Shown: positions 27,366-35,965 of the stretch, in pieces
Layout: every line of letters starts with the position of its first letter
Numbering within the stretch: the stretch's first letter is position 1
Source: an uncultured Saprospiraceae bacterium
GTDB taxonomy: Bacteria > Bacteroidota > Bacteroidia > Chitinophagales > Saprospiraceae
NCBI GenBank assembly: GCA_937929835.1
Contig: CALFUU010000002.1
Coordinates: 1-41,099, forward strand
Direction of reading: 5' to 3'
Length of the DNA: 41,099 nt
Translations under genes and position numbers: made by a program
The notes under the pieces: model-generated
What the model saw: the letters and a program-made list of their open reading frames with translations, nothing else
What the model was told of the DNA's origin: nothing
Databases searched by the model: none

Positions 27366-27598
27366 TTAGCCTAACCAATTTTAAAATTATTGTGCATCTA
27401 ATTGCTGAACTCTAGATTTACTATTTTTTATAGTCAGCTTACAATAAATCATAGTAAGAAATTGAGGGGGGGGATATTTGAAAATCAGTATATCAGGGAA
27501 GGGATACTAGGTATAATGCCTATATTAGATACAGATAGAATATTTCAAATATTAATGATAGGAAGACTAGATTTTATTACAAATTTAAATAGAGACCT

Positions 27599-28075
27599 AT
27601 GTTTACTAGAACAAGATTAGTGCTTCAAGATAAAAATATAATTAAGGCATTAAAAAATAGTAGCTATCTGAAAAGCTTTAAGCCTGAAACATTAAATGAA
27701 ATTGATGTTGATGATCTGAACCATAAAGAGCAATGGCTAGTAGAAATCCGTAAGTTTATTAAAACCGCTGAGAAGAAAGCAAAATATCGTGAACCTTTTA
27801 GAATGCTAGGTTACAATATTGATGATATGTATAGGAGCTACATTTATATGACCTTGTCTACTATGCCAAACCCAATATTGAAAACAGGTAAACAAGATTT
27901 AACAGTTTCAGCTATAGGTTCTTGTATGTATCAAGAGGACAAGCAATTTTCTATGTTTCGAGAATTAGTAAGAAGTAATTCACTTAAAGAAGGTTCGATT
28001 CAGTTTGCTGATATGCTTAAGGCTCAACATGATTTTGCAAATGGGGCAATTTTCTTTGAAAATGTACCATATTGA
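27599..28075 (+). CDS. Hypothetical protein, element cargo
   Basis: 158 residues, mostly helical and charged (HKEQWLVEIRKFIKTAEKKAKY), no signal peptide or transmembrane segment, ending HDFANGAIFFENVPY. No family recognised. The frame just upstream (27516-27620, beginning MPILDTDRIFQILMIGRLDF) overlaps its start by 22 bp and might be a small coupled peptide; that ORF also contains a run of eight G at 27466-27473 if read from its earlier start. Confidence 0.55.
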   Translation: MFTRTRLVLQDKNIIKALKNSSYLKSFKPETLNEIDVDDLNHKEQWLVEIRKFIKTAEKKAKYREPFRMLGYNIDDMYRSYIYMTLSTMPNPILKTGKQDLTVSAIGSCMYQEDKQFSMFRELVRSNSLKEGSIQFADMLKAQHDFANGAIFFENVPY

Positions 28076-28202
28076 TATTATCCCAAAGTGATATTTTCTA
28101 TCATTTAGAAAGAACTTATGAAGAGAGGGGTGAAGGGGTATTATCCCTATGTTCAATTCATACACCTCGTTTTTAATACCTTTTTAGGCAGACCATTAAT
28201 AT

Positions 28203-29078
28203 ATGAACAACACGTTGACTTGGATTTTTCTATTTTTTTTACCCCTCAACATATTTAGCCAAGTTAAATACGATACAATAATTGATAACTGTCGCTTCTA
28301 TTGTGCAAATGATAGCATAAATATTAGTTACAAAGGGACTTCATTTTATAAGTCAAACGAAAAGATTTCACATTGGTATTATAGTGAAACTGATGATATA
28401 GAATTTTTTCCAAGACTTATTGATATAGATTGTGACGGTCTTAATGAGCTTGTTTTTACAAGATACACCAGAGGCACACATTGTTGCTTTGGGTTGCTGA
28501 TATGGACTTTTAAGAGCGATAAGCCTAGTTTGCTATTTGAACATAAGGACAAGGACATGGGTGGTTATAAAATGACTGATATAGATGGAGATTGTGCTCT
28601 AGAGTTAGTGTACTCTGATGATAGTTGGGCCTATTGGAAGACTGACTATTCTAGGTCTCCTAGCGTAGGTGTAGGGATGAAGTTAATTTCAGGTCATTAT
28701 AAATATCATGATTTTTCAAGTGAAGTTGCTGATAGTATGAGTTACTATGACAGGAAAAAAGAAAAGTGGGAAACTATATCAGACAAAGAATATTTAAAGA
28801 CTTATAACGAAAGAGTAACCAGAGTAAAAGACTTAAAAGGCTGGACTGACCACAACCTAGCAGACCTTTCTGAATATTGGGAAACTATATTACAACTGCT
28901 TGAGTTCGGATATACGGAAGAAGCATATTGTTTTTCAGTTGATGCGTGGAATAGTTCTTGGCTAAACTATGATTCCTTTATGTACAAATTCTGTAACAAC
29001 CTGTACTCTAGTAAGCACATTGGGTATTTGCAAATGAAGAATCCAAGTTTAAAAAGTTTCTTTAATAACTCTTATTGA
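28203..29078 (+). CDS. Exported hypothetical protein with FG-GAP-like repeats
   Basis: 291 residues. The signal peptide is MNNTLTWIFLFFLPLNIFSQ. Two related motifs, LIDIDCDGLNELVFTRYTRG and MTDIDGDCALELVYSDDSWA, resemble FG-GAP/VCBS-type calcium-loop repeats (D-x-D-x-D/C-x2-x-E-L-V). The C-terminal 90 residues are helical and aromatic. Likely periplasmic or secreted. It is followed after 4 bp by a membrane protein (29083), so they are probably co-transcribed. Function unknown. Confidence 0.6.
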   Translation: MNNTLTWIFLFFLPLNIFSQVKYDTIIDNCRFYCANDSINISYKGTSFYKSNEKISHWYYSETDDIEFFPRLIDIDCDGLNELVFTRYTRGTHCCFGLLIWTFKSDKPSLLFEHKDKDMGGYKMTDIDGDCALELVYSDDSWAYWKTDYSRSPSVGVGMKLISGHYKYHDFSSEVADSMSYYDRKKEKWETISDKEYLKTYNERVTRVKDLKGWTDHNLADLSEYWETILQLLEFGYTEEAYCFSVDAWNSSWLNYDSFMYKFCNNLYSSKHIGYLQMKNPSLKSFFNNSY

Positions 29079-29082
29079 ATAA

Positions 29083-29592
29083 ATGACTGAATTAGGACTT
29101 TATCTTTTCATCATACTGGCATTACTGTATTGCTCTATTGTTCACTATAAGATAGAATTACGGTCAATGATAAATGGTACTTTATCAAAATCTGAGCGAA
29201 TTGATAATCTACGATTCAATATTAGTCAATTAATATTTCCATCTGTTCTTTGCCTGATAATTGGGATCTTAATGACTTCTGGAACAGTGTATGTTGTCAA
29301 GAAATTTTATACTGTACCTAAATTAGGTCACATATTTATAGCAGATAATTTCAAGGCTGTATATGCCTGTAAGTATAAATTAAGCAACAATTCTGAAAAT
29401 ATAAAGTATGGTAAATGTAGTTTTGAATACGACTCCCGTATGCTGGGAGTTGGCTGCGGTATAATGCCAAATATGGTTGAAGGAATCTCAATTTCTGAAA
29501 GTTGTATATCGGAGATAAATAAGTGGGAAAAGTGTCATACCTCAGATGGGAAAAACATTTGGATTTATATTTACGATGACAAAACACACTAG
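29083..29592 (+). CDS. Two-helix membrane protein, hypothetical
   Basis: 169 residues. Transmembrane segments at about residues 5-20 (LYLFIILALLYCSIVHY) and 50-72 (LIFPSVLCLIIGILMTSGTVYVV) flank a short cytoplasmic loop; the C-terminal 95 residues form a Cys-containing extracytoplasmic domain (CKYKL, CSFEY, GVGCGIMP, ESCIS, EKCHT). The even number of Cys residues suggests disulfides. No family recognised. It is 4 bp from the exported protein upstream, which suggests a functional pair. Confidence 0.55.
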   Translation: MTELGLYLFIILALLYCSIVHYKIELRSMINGTLSKSERIDNLRFNISQLIFPSVLCLIIGILMTSGTVYVVKKFYTVPKLGHIFIADNFKAVYACKYKLSNNSENIKYGKCSFEYDSRMLGVGCGIMPNMVEGISISESCISEINKWEKCHTSDGKNIWIYIYDDKTH

Positions 29593-29637
29593 CTGGCTTT
29601 AAATCATATATCAGAATAGAACCAAAAATAAAAGATC

Positions 29638-30078
29638 ATGCCTATGCAATTGTCCAATTTCAACTGTGTCTATCTAAAGTCTGAAATATCTATTTCACTT
29701 TTGATACTACTGTTTACAAACGTAGCTGACTCTATAGGACAAAGCCACAGCTTTAAGGAAAGTACTTATTCCGTTGTATTTGATGATTATTGTTACCGAC
29801 AAGAAGGATTTCTTAAAATATCTGATGTAAATGAGAATTCATTTAAAGTTGAAATTGAAGTAAGTAATGTTGATTTCAAAGGTAGTCTAGAATGCATTGC
29901 CCGCACTGATGGATATAAGAGTTATGCTCAGTTTTCAGAGTATCACGGTGATGAAAAATCAACATTCGGTTTTTGGCTAAGTCCAGACGGCAAATATTTA
30001 TTTGTAGAATACAATGGACCAGGCTTTATATATAGTGGTGCAGGCGTATGTGTGGAGGGTTACTATTTATTAGACTAA
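29638..30078 (+). CDS. Hypothetical exported protein, element cargo
   Basis: 146 residues. The N-terminus MPMQLSNFNCVYLKSE resembles that of the 26979 gene and precedes a hydrophobic stretch (ISISLLILLFTNVADSIGQ) that looks like a signal peptide, giving an unusually long n-region. The mature part is beta-rich (YSVVFDDYCYRQEGFLKISD, FGFWLSPDGKYLFVEYNGPG). No family recognised. It lies 45 bp after the membrane protein and may be part of the same transcript. Confidence 0.5.
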   Translation: MPMQLSNFNCVYLKSEISISLLILLFTNVADSIGQSHSFKESTYSVVFDDYCYRQEGFLKISDVNENSFKVEIEVSNVDFKGSLECIARTDGYKSYAQFSEYHGDEKSTFGFWLSPDGKYLFVEYNGPGFIYSGAGVCVEGYYLLD

Positions 30079-30115
30079 CACTTAATTAATTTTTATTCCT
30101 ATCGAACATATGTTA

Positions 30116-31255
30116 TTACTTATAGGTATTGTGAAACTCAATTGACCAATCTAATACTTCTTCTTCGTTTGTTGATTTCGGTAAATTCCCATCGTCTAAT
30201 ATTGACTCCAACTTGTTAATTCCCTTTTCAATGAACTCAGGTGGGTAATAGTGGTCTTCTCCATAATATTGAATTTTAGATTTTGATCTAAGTTCATTAT
30301 AGTTTTGTCGAAGAATTCTAATTACTATCTCAATAGGATAGGCGTCAATATCAGAATATCTTCCTTTTAAATTTTCTTGACGGAATAGTAGCATCAATCT
30401 GCTTTTTTGCGAAGTGCTTCCGATGTATTTAGGCTGAATATCTTTCATTAACTCAAGTCCGATTAATTGGTTTCTATAAATCGACGCAGCATTACTATGT
30501 CCAAGTTCTCTGGCATTATCATTATATTTTTTATTGAATTGAGGTTCACTTTCGATAAGTGCTATTGCCTTGTTAATAGTCTTCTTTGCATTTTCATACT
30601 CTGTCAATTCAATATATATCATTCCTAATACATAATGATGATTAGCATCTTTAGGGAAATTTACAACTGCTCTTTTACCGTATAGTACAGCCTTGCTTGG
30701 CTTGCCTAAATCTTGATAAGCCATAGCAAGATAAATGTCTATCTCAGAGGACAAATCTGGATTGAATTTTACCGCACTCTCAAAGAAATTTAGAGCAGCT
30801 TTTGACTGCCCAATTTCTAACATATGTGCTCCAGTTTCTAAGGCTGAACTACCCTCAGCTTTTACCTGTTCGAAAAAATCATTAGTATCATCAATTTCTT
30901 GATTCTCATTATCATACTTGCTCTCTATTAATTCTTTTTCTGTAAATACAAAGTCTTCACCATTGTAAGTAAACTCAACTTTATCTTTATAAAGAATGCC
31001 ACTTATTTTCTCACCTTTAAATTCTCTTCTATCATTAATAAATGGACCATAACTTACTGTACTGTTTATATTATCTAGTGTTATGGTATTAGATAACGTA
31101 CTGCCAAGTACCTTGCCCATTTTATAAAATGTATATTTTCCATTTTCAGCTTTTTTGTAACAAAAAGCATAGAATGTAATGTTCTTTCCGCTATTATGAG
31201 ATGAAAATGAGTACCATACCCATATAACCAACACTAAAACGAGAATATATATCAT
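30116..31255 (-). CDS. Membrane-anchored TPR protein
   Basis: 379 residues. An N-terminal anchor (IYILVLVLVIWVWYSF) is followed by a beta-rich domain (about 25-110: YAFCYKKAENGKYTFYKMGK, SYGPFINDRREFKGEKISG) and a TPR region (about 135-240: KAALNFFESAVKFNPDLSSE, KAVLYGKRAVVNFPKDANHH, NAKKTINKAIALIE). The remaining part is helical. TPRs point to a protein-binding role; the partner is unknown. The 104-aa gene upstream is 11 bp away, so the two are probably co-transcribed. Confidence 0.65.
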   Translation of the reverse strand: MIYILVLVLVIWVWYSFSSHNSGKNITFYAFCYKKAENGKYTFYKMGKVLGSTLSNTITLDNINSTVSYGPFINDRREFKGEKISGILYKDKVEFTYNGEDFVFTEKELIESKYDNENQEIDDTNDFFEQVKAEGSSALETGAHMLEIGQSKAALNFFESAVKFNPDLSSEIDIYLAMAYQDLGKPSKAVLYGKRAVVNFPKDANHHYVLGMIYIELTEYENAKKTINKAIALIESEPQFNKKYNDNARELGHSNAASIYRNQLIGLELMKDIQPKYIGSTSQKSRLMLLFRQENLKGRYSDIDAYPIEIVIRILRQNYNELRSKSKIQYYGEDHYYPPEFIEKGINKLESILDDGNLPKSTNEEEVLDWSIEFHNTYK

Positions 31256-31266
31256 AACTATCTAAT

Positions 31267-31581
31267 TTACTTTAGCATATCATTTATAATAATATCAGCC
31301 TGAACTCTTATAGCGAGGACTTGATTGATGTTAAATGAGCCTCTCATCACTCTGTAAGAAAGCCCTGCACTTCTATCAAATTTTTCCTTAACTAATTGAA
31401 TGTCCTCTATTGTAGAATTTAAATCCAAAACCCTCCATTTCTTAAAAAGACCTTTTCTCCTGTACATTATAGAACTTAACTTAGGTATTGGTGAGATAGG
31501 ATTATAATTATCTATAGAGACCTGAAGACCACTGTCTAACCACAATAGAGTTTTTCTTAGTTCATTTCCGATGTCTTTCAT
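31267..31581 (-). CDS. Small hypothetical protein, element
   Basis: 104 residues, soluble, basic, no recognised family. The N-terminal helix (MKDIGNELRKTLLWLD) is followed by a beta-like segment and a C-terminal helix (NINQVLAIRVQADIIINDML). It lies 36 bp after the polymerase-like gene and 11 bp before the TPR gene, on the same strand, linking the replication-type module to the cargo. Confidence 0.5.
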   Translation of the reverse strand: MKDIGNELRKTLLWLDSGLQVSIDNYNPISPIPKLSSIMYRRKGLFKKWRVLDLNSTIEDIQLVKEKFDRSAGLSYRVMRGSFNINQVLAIRVQADIIINDMLK

Positions 31582-31617
31582 AAATTCAATTTTAAAGTAA
31601 GATAATATATATATAAT

Positions 31618-33081
31618 CTAATTAGCAGCAGCTAAAGCTAGCGTTTTTCTGCGATGAATGAGGCTACTTCTGTTTCTCTTTGTGTCTGTAAGGACACTCT
31701 TTCCAAACAACCTTATTGATTCCTCTGATATTATCTCTTTAATCTCAGTCTCAAAATCTGGGATAGTACCTATGCCATCGTGTATAGTGTAAAGAGGACA
31801 TTCGGGATATTCTTCGCTTATTCTTTTACACACTACATCAAGTATGAAGTATGATTCTAGCTTTTGGCTGAAATATGCAAAAGGGCAATCTACATTATAA
31901 TGTAGTTTTCTTTTTGTTCTTCCTGTCTTAGTAAAGTAATATCTGTGATTCAGTCTGTCGAATACCTTCATTACGTTAGGGTAGGTTTCATCTAGGTAAT
32001 TCCTTTCACGAGAAGCTCTAGAAGAGGGACTATTTAGAACCTTCATTAGTTGTTTTTTAGCATCATCCCTAGTATAATTAGTTTGTAGACTTCGATTCCA
32101 TCCTTGACTCAATTCTCGGTATAAGTCTCTATGAGGTGATATAATCATATCCTGATAGTCATTTATGTCTGGATAACTTCCATCAAAGAGGTCATATTCT
32201 CCTAACATAATATAAGAACCAGAAAATAAATAACTAAACCTATCTATCCCTTCTCCATTATCCTCTATATCATCTAAAATAAACTTATTAGATTCTCTTA
32301 AAATTCTACTTATTGTCTCGTTCTGCACTAATGTATCATTGTCAAATAGCAATAGTGAAAAGAAAGGAATTGAACTTTTAAGGTCAATTTCAATTGTCTC
32401 CATTCCTCCGATTCTTATTTCTTTTCTAGCCTTTTTATTTATCTCAGTTATATGTGTAAATAGCCTATTTGTTCTTCCTTGTCTCATCTTGAAATAATAG
32501 GGGTCACTGATTCTGTTAACTAAGTTTCTTTGCTGTTGGTATTTGAGCGCTCTATTTCTGTAGAAATGCATATGCCTCACGTTGTCCAGAGGTATTTCTA
32601 TCTCTTTAAACCACTTGTACAGGTAATCATATTGGTTTATAATTCTACGAGGTCTATTATGCTTATTATAAGAGTTAAGGAAGCCAGTGTCATAGATGTG
32701 ATACTCCGAATATTGTAAGACATCACCTAGACCACTATGATATTTATAACCCTTGCATTTCTCTCTTCCTTCAAAGTTTGAATAGCTGTTGTCTACCTCA
32801 ATTATTCTATTGTATTTAAAGTAGTCCATATACTGTTTGTAGTTCTTTATATTATTCTGAAGAATAGTGCTACTGAGTCTTGTATACCCATTTTCGTCAA
32901 TATGCCTATCTTCATTTATTTGAGCCATAGAAATTTGACTTAACAAGAATGCCGCGCGATCTCTTATTTTCTCTGGACTATTTCTGTAGGTATTAGTTTT
33001 GAATTCTACACCTTGAAGTAATTTGTCCAAGTTTATATTACTTGGAATGTATGCTGTATATTTTCTACTAAATGGATTCAT
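31618..33081 (-). CDS. Polymerase-like protein with T7-type (family A / ssRNAP) palm motifs
   Basis: 487 residues. Three motifs occur in the order and chemistry of the T7 RNA polymerase/family A palm. Motif A: IEIDLKSSIPFFSLLLF, D233 (T7 RNAP: DGSCSGIQHFSAML). Motif B: RDDAKKQLMKVL, R338 and K342 (T7: RSVTKRSVMTLAYG). Motif C: YTIHDGIGTIPDF, H434-D435 (T7: LIHDSFGTIPAD). The position matching T7 Tyr639 is Asn350. Residues 40-115 look like a winged-helix DNA-binding region. The start overlaps the 101-aa gene by 14 bp. Most likely a replication or primase-type polymerase of the element; it could be an inactivated relative. Confidence 0.6.
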   Translation of the reverse strand: MNPFSRKYTAYIPSNINLDKLLQGVEFKTNTYRNSPEKIRDRAAFLLSQISMAQINEDRHIDENGYTRLSSTILQNNIKNYKQYMDYFKYNRIIEVDNSYSNFEGREKCKGYKYHSGLGDVLQYSEYHIYDTGFLNSYNKHNRPRRIINQYDYLYKWFKEIEIPLDNVRHMHFYRNRALKYQQQRNLVNRISDPYYFKMRQGRTNRLFTHITEINKKARKEIRIGGMETIEIDLKSSIPFFSLLLFDNDTLVQNETISRILRESNKFILDDIEDNGEGIDRFSYLFSGSYIMLGEYDLFDGSYPDINDYQDMIISPHRDLYRELSQGWNRSLQTNYTRDDAKKQLMKVLNSPSSRASRERNYLDETYPNVMKVFDRLNHRYYFTKTGRTKRKLHYNVDCPFAYFSQKLESYFILDVVCKRISEEYPECPLYTIHDGIGTIPDFETEIKEIISEESIRLFGKSVLTDTKRNRSSLIHRRKTLALAAAN

Positions 33082-33373
33082 TGTTTCTCTTTTTGTTTGT
33101 TCTGTAAAGGATTCTTTTATGCCTTCTTAAGCTGCCACAGAAGAAGTTTTCTAGCTTTTCGGGATGAGTATCAAGAAATACAAAAAAGCTTCTTAAGTGC
33201 ATATTCTGGGCTCCTGTGATCCCTTCTTTTAGAAATGCTATGATTTGATTATGTAGATTGTTTAGGAAGTAATGTATCTGATGTTTGTTCATATCATCTA
33301 GATGTTCGTTTACCCTATCTTGGACTAGTTTTAAGGTGCTTCTATCGTTGAACCACTGTTTGTATATTTTCAT
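33068..33373 (-). CDS. Small hypothetical protein coupled to the polymerase-like gene
   Basis: 101 residues, helical and strongly basic toward the C-terminus (FCGSLRRHKRILYRTNKKRN). No family recognised. Its 3' end overlaps the start of the polymerase-like gene by 14 bp (33068-33081), so the two are translationally coupled and probably act together, for example as a DNA-binding accessory; this is inference from position and charge. Confidence 0.55.
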   Translation of the reverse strand: MKIYKQWFNDRSTLKLVQDRVNEHLDDMNKHQIHYFLNNLHNQIIAFLKEGITGAQNMHLRSFFVFLDTHPEKLENFFCGSLRRHKRILYRTNKKRNNESI

Positions 33374-33427
33374 TAGATTTATTTGATTAGTTAATAATTC
33401 ATTGACTTAATTTTTTGAATTACTAAC

Positions 33428-33703
33428 TCAGGGGTCTTTGCCTCTTACAAATGCATCTAGTTCAGACTTTTTAAATCTTGTAGCTTTGTTGAGCTTGTGC
33501 TTTATTAAGCCCTGTTTCACATAATTATCAATACTAGAGATGCTTACATTTAGATACTCAGAGCTTTCTTTTCTGGATAGATATCTATCTTGACTAGACT
33601 CTTTGAAATCCTTTAGTAATTCAGCCTTAAGTAATGGTGTGATGCGTTCTACCTCTTGTCTTACAAGAGCTTCAATAATATTGTCTATGCTATTTTCTTT
33701 CAC
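33428..33703 (-). CDS. Excisionase-like HTH protein
   Basis: 91 residues. The C-terminal half is a MerR/excisionase-type helix-turn-helix (HTH_17): YLSRKESSEYLNVSISSIDN, YVKQGLIKHKL, TRFKKSELDAFV. The N-terminal half is a helix (NIIEALVRQEVERITPLLKA) likely for dimerisation. Such proteins direct excision or act as regulators in Bacteroidota integrative elements; its place near the integrase supports a recombination directionality factor. Confidence 0.8.
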   Translation of the reverse strand: MKENSIDNIIEALVRQEVERITPLLKAELLKDFKESSQDRYLSRKESSEYLNVSISSIDNYVKQGLIKHKLNKATRFKKSELDAFVRGKDP

Positions 33704-33776
33704 TTCTTAATTTTTCCACTAAGAAGCGAGGGAATGTGGGGAATGGAGTGGGGAATTGAACTATTCCCAAATTATT

Positions 33777-34667
33777 TTACACGAATATGGATTCAGGATT
33801 GGTTTTAAACTTTTCAAGTATATCCAGTGGCTTACCTTGACAAATTCTTGGATACTTTATTTTCAAAATCTCAATTGCATCCTCAATTTCGTATTGGTTT
33901 ACCTTTCCAGACTTGACTTGGTTAAATGAAAAATAGCTACCATTCTTTTTAAGACTAGTTGAAAAATAAGCTGACATAGATCTTAAGAGTGGCTTTTTGT
34001 GTCTTATGTCATCAACTAAGATCTCAATTGCGAACTCCTCTAATAATGAAATATCTACTCCCATTTTCCCTCCAATTAACTTTCTTTGTACTTTGTTTTC
34101 GTCCATTATGGCATTCATATAGGAAGGTAGTCGCTCTTTAATGTTTTGAATTGTAGCACCTTCAGCTCTTAGAATAGCGAACGCGAGGAGAAAGAGGTCT
34201 TTAAATTTCAGAATGGTTCTCTTCTTTCTGTCAGCCATTTGAGGAATTTCAAAATAAGACTGTTCTAGATTGTGCCTTTTGCAAGATTCTATGTAGTTGG
34301 CTTTACGAATGTCAATGAATGGCATTAGGTAATTGTCGACATTTTCTCTCCTTTCAAATGATGACAAAAAAGCATTGTCTAGTACATCAAGCAAAGCAAG
34401 TACTACCAGACCATATAAATCCCAATCTTCCTGTTCTCCATATTGTCCCTTAATAGGTAGTAAAATGCTTTCAATAAGCTCCTTGTCATATTGACCTGCA
34501 CCTTCAATTGGCTTTTCAGGAATGTAGAAGTCTATTTTTTCTCTCGGGACGATTCCTCTATTTAGTTTAAATACACTTGTTCTTAGTTTACTTAATTGAA
34601 TTTCAGATGTTGGATTTTCACCTAACAAAAGAGAAATCTTTTTGCTTTTCGCCTTTGAATAAGTCAT
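33777..34667 (-). CDS. Hypothetical protein coupled to the integrase
   Basis: 296 residues, soluble, mainly helical, no recognised family. Landmarks: the LKFKDLFLLAFAILRAEGAT helix and a C-terminal segment KSGKVNQYEIEDAIEILKIK. Its ATG overlaps the integrase stop by 4 bp (34664-34667), which indicates translational coupling and a role in integration, excision or element control. The GAGATIQNIKERLPSY-like segment could be an HTH, but this is weak. Confidence 0.6.
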   Translation of the reverse strand: MTYSKAKSKKISLLLGENPTSEIQLSKLRTSVFKLNRGIVPREKIDFYIPEKPIEGAGQYDKELIESILLPIKGQYGEQEDWDLYGLVVLALLDVLDNAFLSSFERRENVDNYLMPFIDIRKANYIESCKRHNLEQSYFEIPQMADRKKRTILKFKDLFLLAFAILRAEGATIQNIKERLPSYMNAIMDENKVQRKLIGGKMGVDISLLEEFAIEILVDDIRHKKPLLRSMSAYFSTSLKKNGSYFSFNQVKSGKVNQYEIEDAIEILKIKYPRICQGKPLDILEKFKTNPESIFV

Positions 34668-35902
34668 AATATTGAGAGGTTGTGTCTTTTACTAACTTCT
34701 GTCATATCTATTTTGAGATAGCTTGAAAACGTCTTCAGGTTGCTATGTCCTGTTAATTTCATAATTGCAGCAGGTGGAATACCTCTGTTGTGCAGCAAGG
34801 TTGCAAAAGTCCTTCTGCAATCGTGGCTTGAAATTATCTCATATTTCTTTTTACGTTCTTCGCTCACTACACCTTTTAGAGGGTTTTCTTTCCTTATGAT
34901 TATAATGTCATTAAGTTCAGCGGCTTCGCATACATCCTTTATATATTCATTGAATTTCTGTTCTGAATATGTTTTAGGGTATCCACCGTATTTATCTAGG
35001 ATATTTTGAATAGCTTCTGTTATTGGTAGTTTAACCACTTTTCGTGTTTTCTTTTGGGCAATATTAAAGTACTTCTTTCCACCTTCCTCTACAATGTCAT
35101 CAATTGAGAGGTCTTTAAAATCACTATATCTCTGACCCGTTGCAAAGCCTATCAAGAGTCTATCTCTAACCTTATCTAATTTAGGTGAAAGACTAGCACT
35201 TTTTATCTTTTCTAGTTCTTCTGATGACAAAGCAATTCCAGAATCATTAATCTTAGATACCTTAACTCTCCAATTTCCTTTTTCAAATGAAGCTGGCACT
35301 TCAAATCCTTCTAAAATAGCTGATTTAACCACCGTATTAAGCCTCCTCTGAATCTTATTTATCTGATTGGTTCCATAGTTCCGATTCTGAACCATAAATG
35401 CTGTAAGGGCATTTAATCGCTTCTCAGACAGATCATTAAATTGTAAGGTTCTACCTTTAGGAAACTCTTTGATAATTGTCTCTAATTGCTTGTAACCATG
35501 AATTGTTCCTTTGGTTAGTATTCCTTCACTTTCTCTAGTTTCAATGAATGAGTTTATGAATTTGAGGACACCTTTAGGTAAAGAGGCTGCTGCTGCACTG
35601 CTAGACACAGCTTTTTCTATTCCATCTTTAAGCTGTAAGATTGTTGGTGTCTCTCTTATTCTAGTATAACTTAAAAGAACATCGCTTACAGCCCTTTCGT
35701 AATTATTAAGCCATTGATTGTAACGTGGATACTCAAACTTACCTTGCGTGGTTCTCAGTCTCTGCGCCGATTTGTTCCAATCGCTCGTCGGTATTGTTAT
35801 CCCTGTTGACATTAGAAGTTTCCCTGACTCATATCTATACACAAGCATAATCAAGGATTTGTCCTTATTTGGTTTGTTTAAGTTGAATTTTACTTTGTTC
35901 AT
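34664..35902 (-). CDS. int: Tyrosine recombinase (integrase) of the tRNA-Asp element
   Basis: 412-residue site-specific recombinase. An N-terminal arm-binding region (residues 1-90) is followed by a SAM-like core-binding domain (about 108-205) and the catalytic domain with the full active-site set: R258 (FATGQRYSD), K285 (KKTRKVVKLP), H360 and R363 (SSHDCRRTFATLL), H386 (LTGHSNLKTF) and Y395 (FSSYLKID). The gene starts 188 bp from the right att core, with the paired TGCCGTCG boxes in between. It should catalyse integration at the tRNA-Asp 3' end. Nothing suggests inactivation. Confidence 0.95.
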   Translation of the reverse strand: MNKVKFNLNKPNKDKSLIMLVYRYESGKLLMSTGITIPTSDWNKSAQRLRTTQGKFEYPRYNQWLNNYERAVSDVLLSYTRIRETPTILQLKDGIEKAVSSSAAAASLPKGVLKFINSFIETRESEGILTKGTIHGYKQLETIIKEFPKGRTLQFNDLSEKRLNALTAFMVQNRNYGTNQINKIQRRLNTVVKSAILEGFEVPASFEKGNWRVKVSKINDSGIALSSEELEKIKSASLSPKLDKVRDRLLIGFATGQRYSDFKDLSIDDIVEEGGKKYFNIAQKKTRKVVKLPITEAIQNILDKYGGYPKTYSEQKFNEYIKDVCEAAELNDIIIIRKENPLKGVVSEERKKKYEIISSHDCRRTFATLLHNRGIPPAAIMKLTGHSNLKTFSSYLKIDMTEVSKRHNLSIL

Positions 35903-35965
35903 ATTGTTCTAGTTATAGTAATGCCTCCTATAACTAACGCAAATAAAAAATCAAAGTTCCTTTAT

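Noticed and set aside
27402-27620. 72-codon ORF before the 158-aa gene
   Set aside because: The first part crosses the G8 tract and looks non-coding; only the last 34 codons (from ATG 27516) might be a coupled peptide, which I cannot support.
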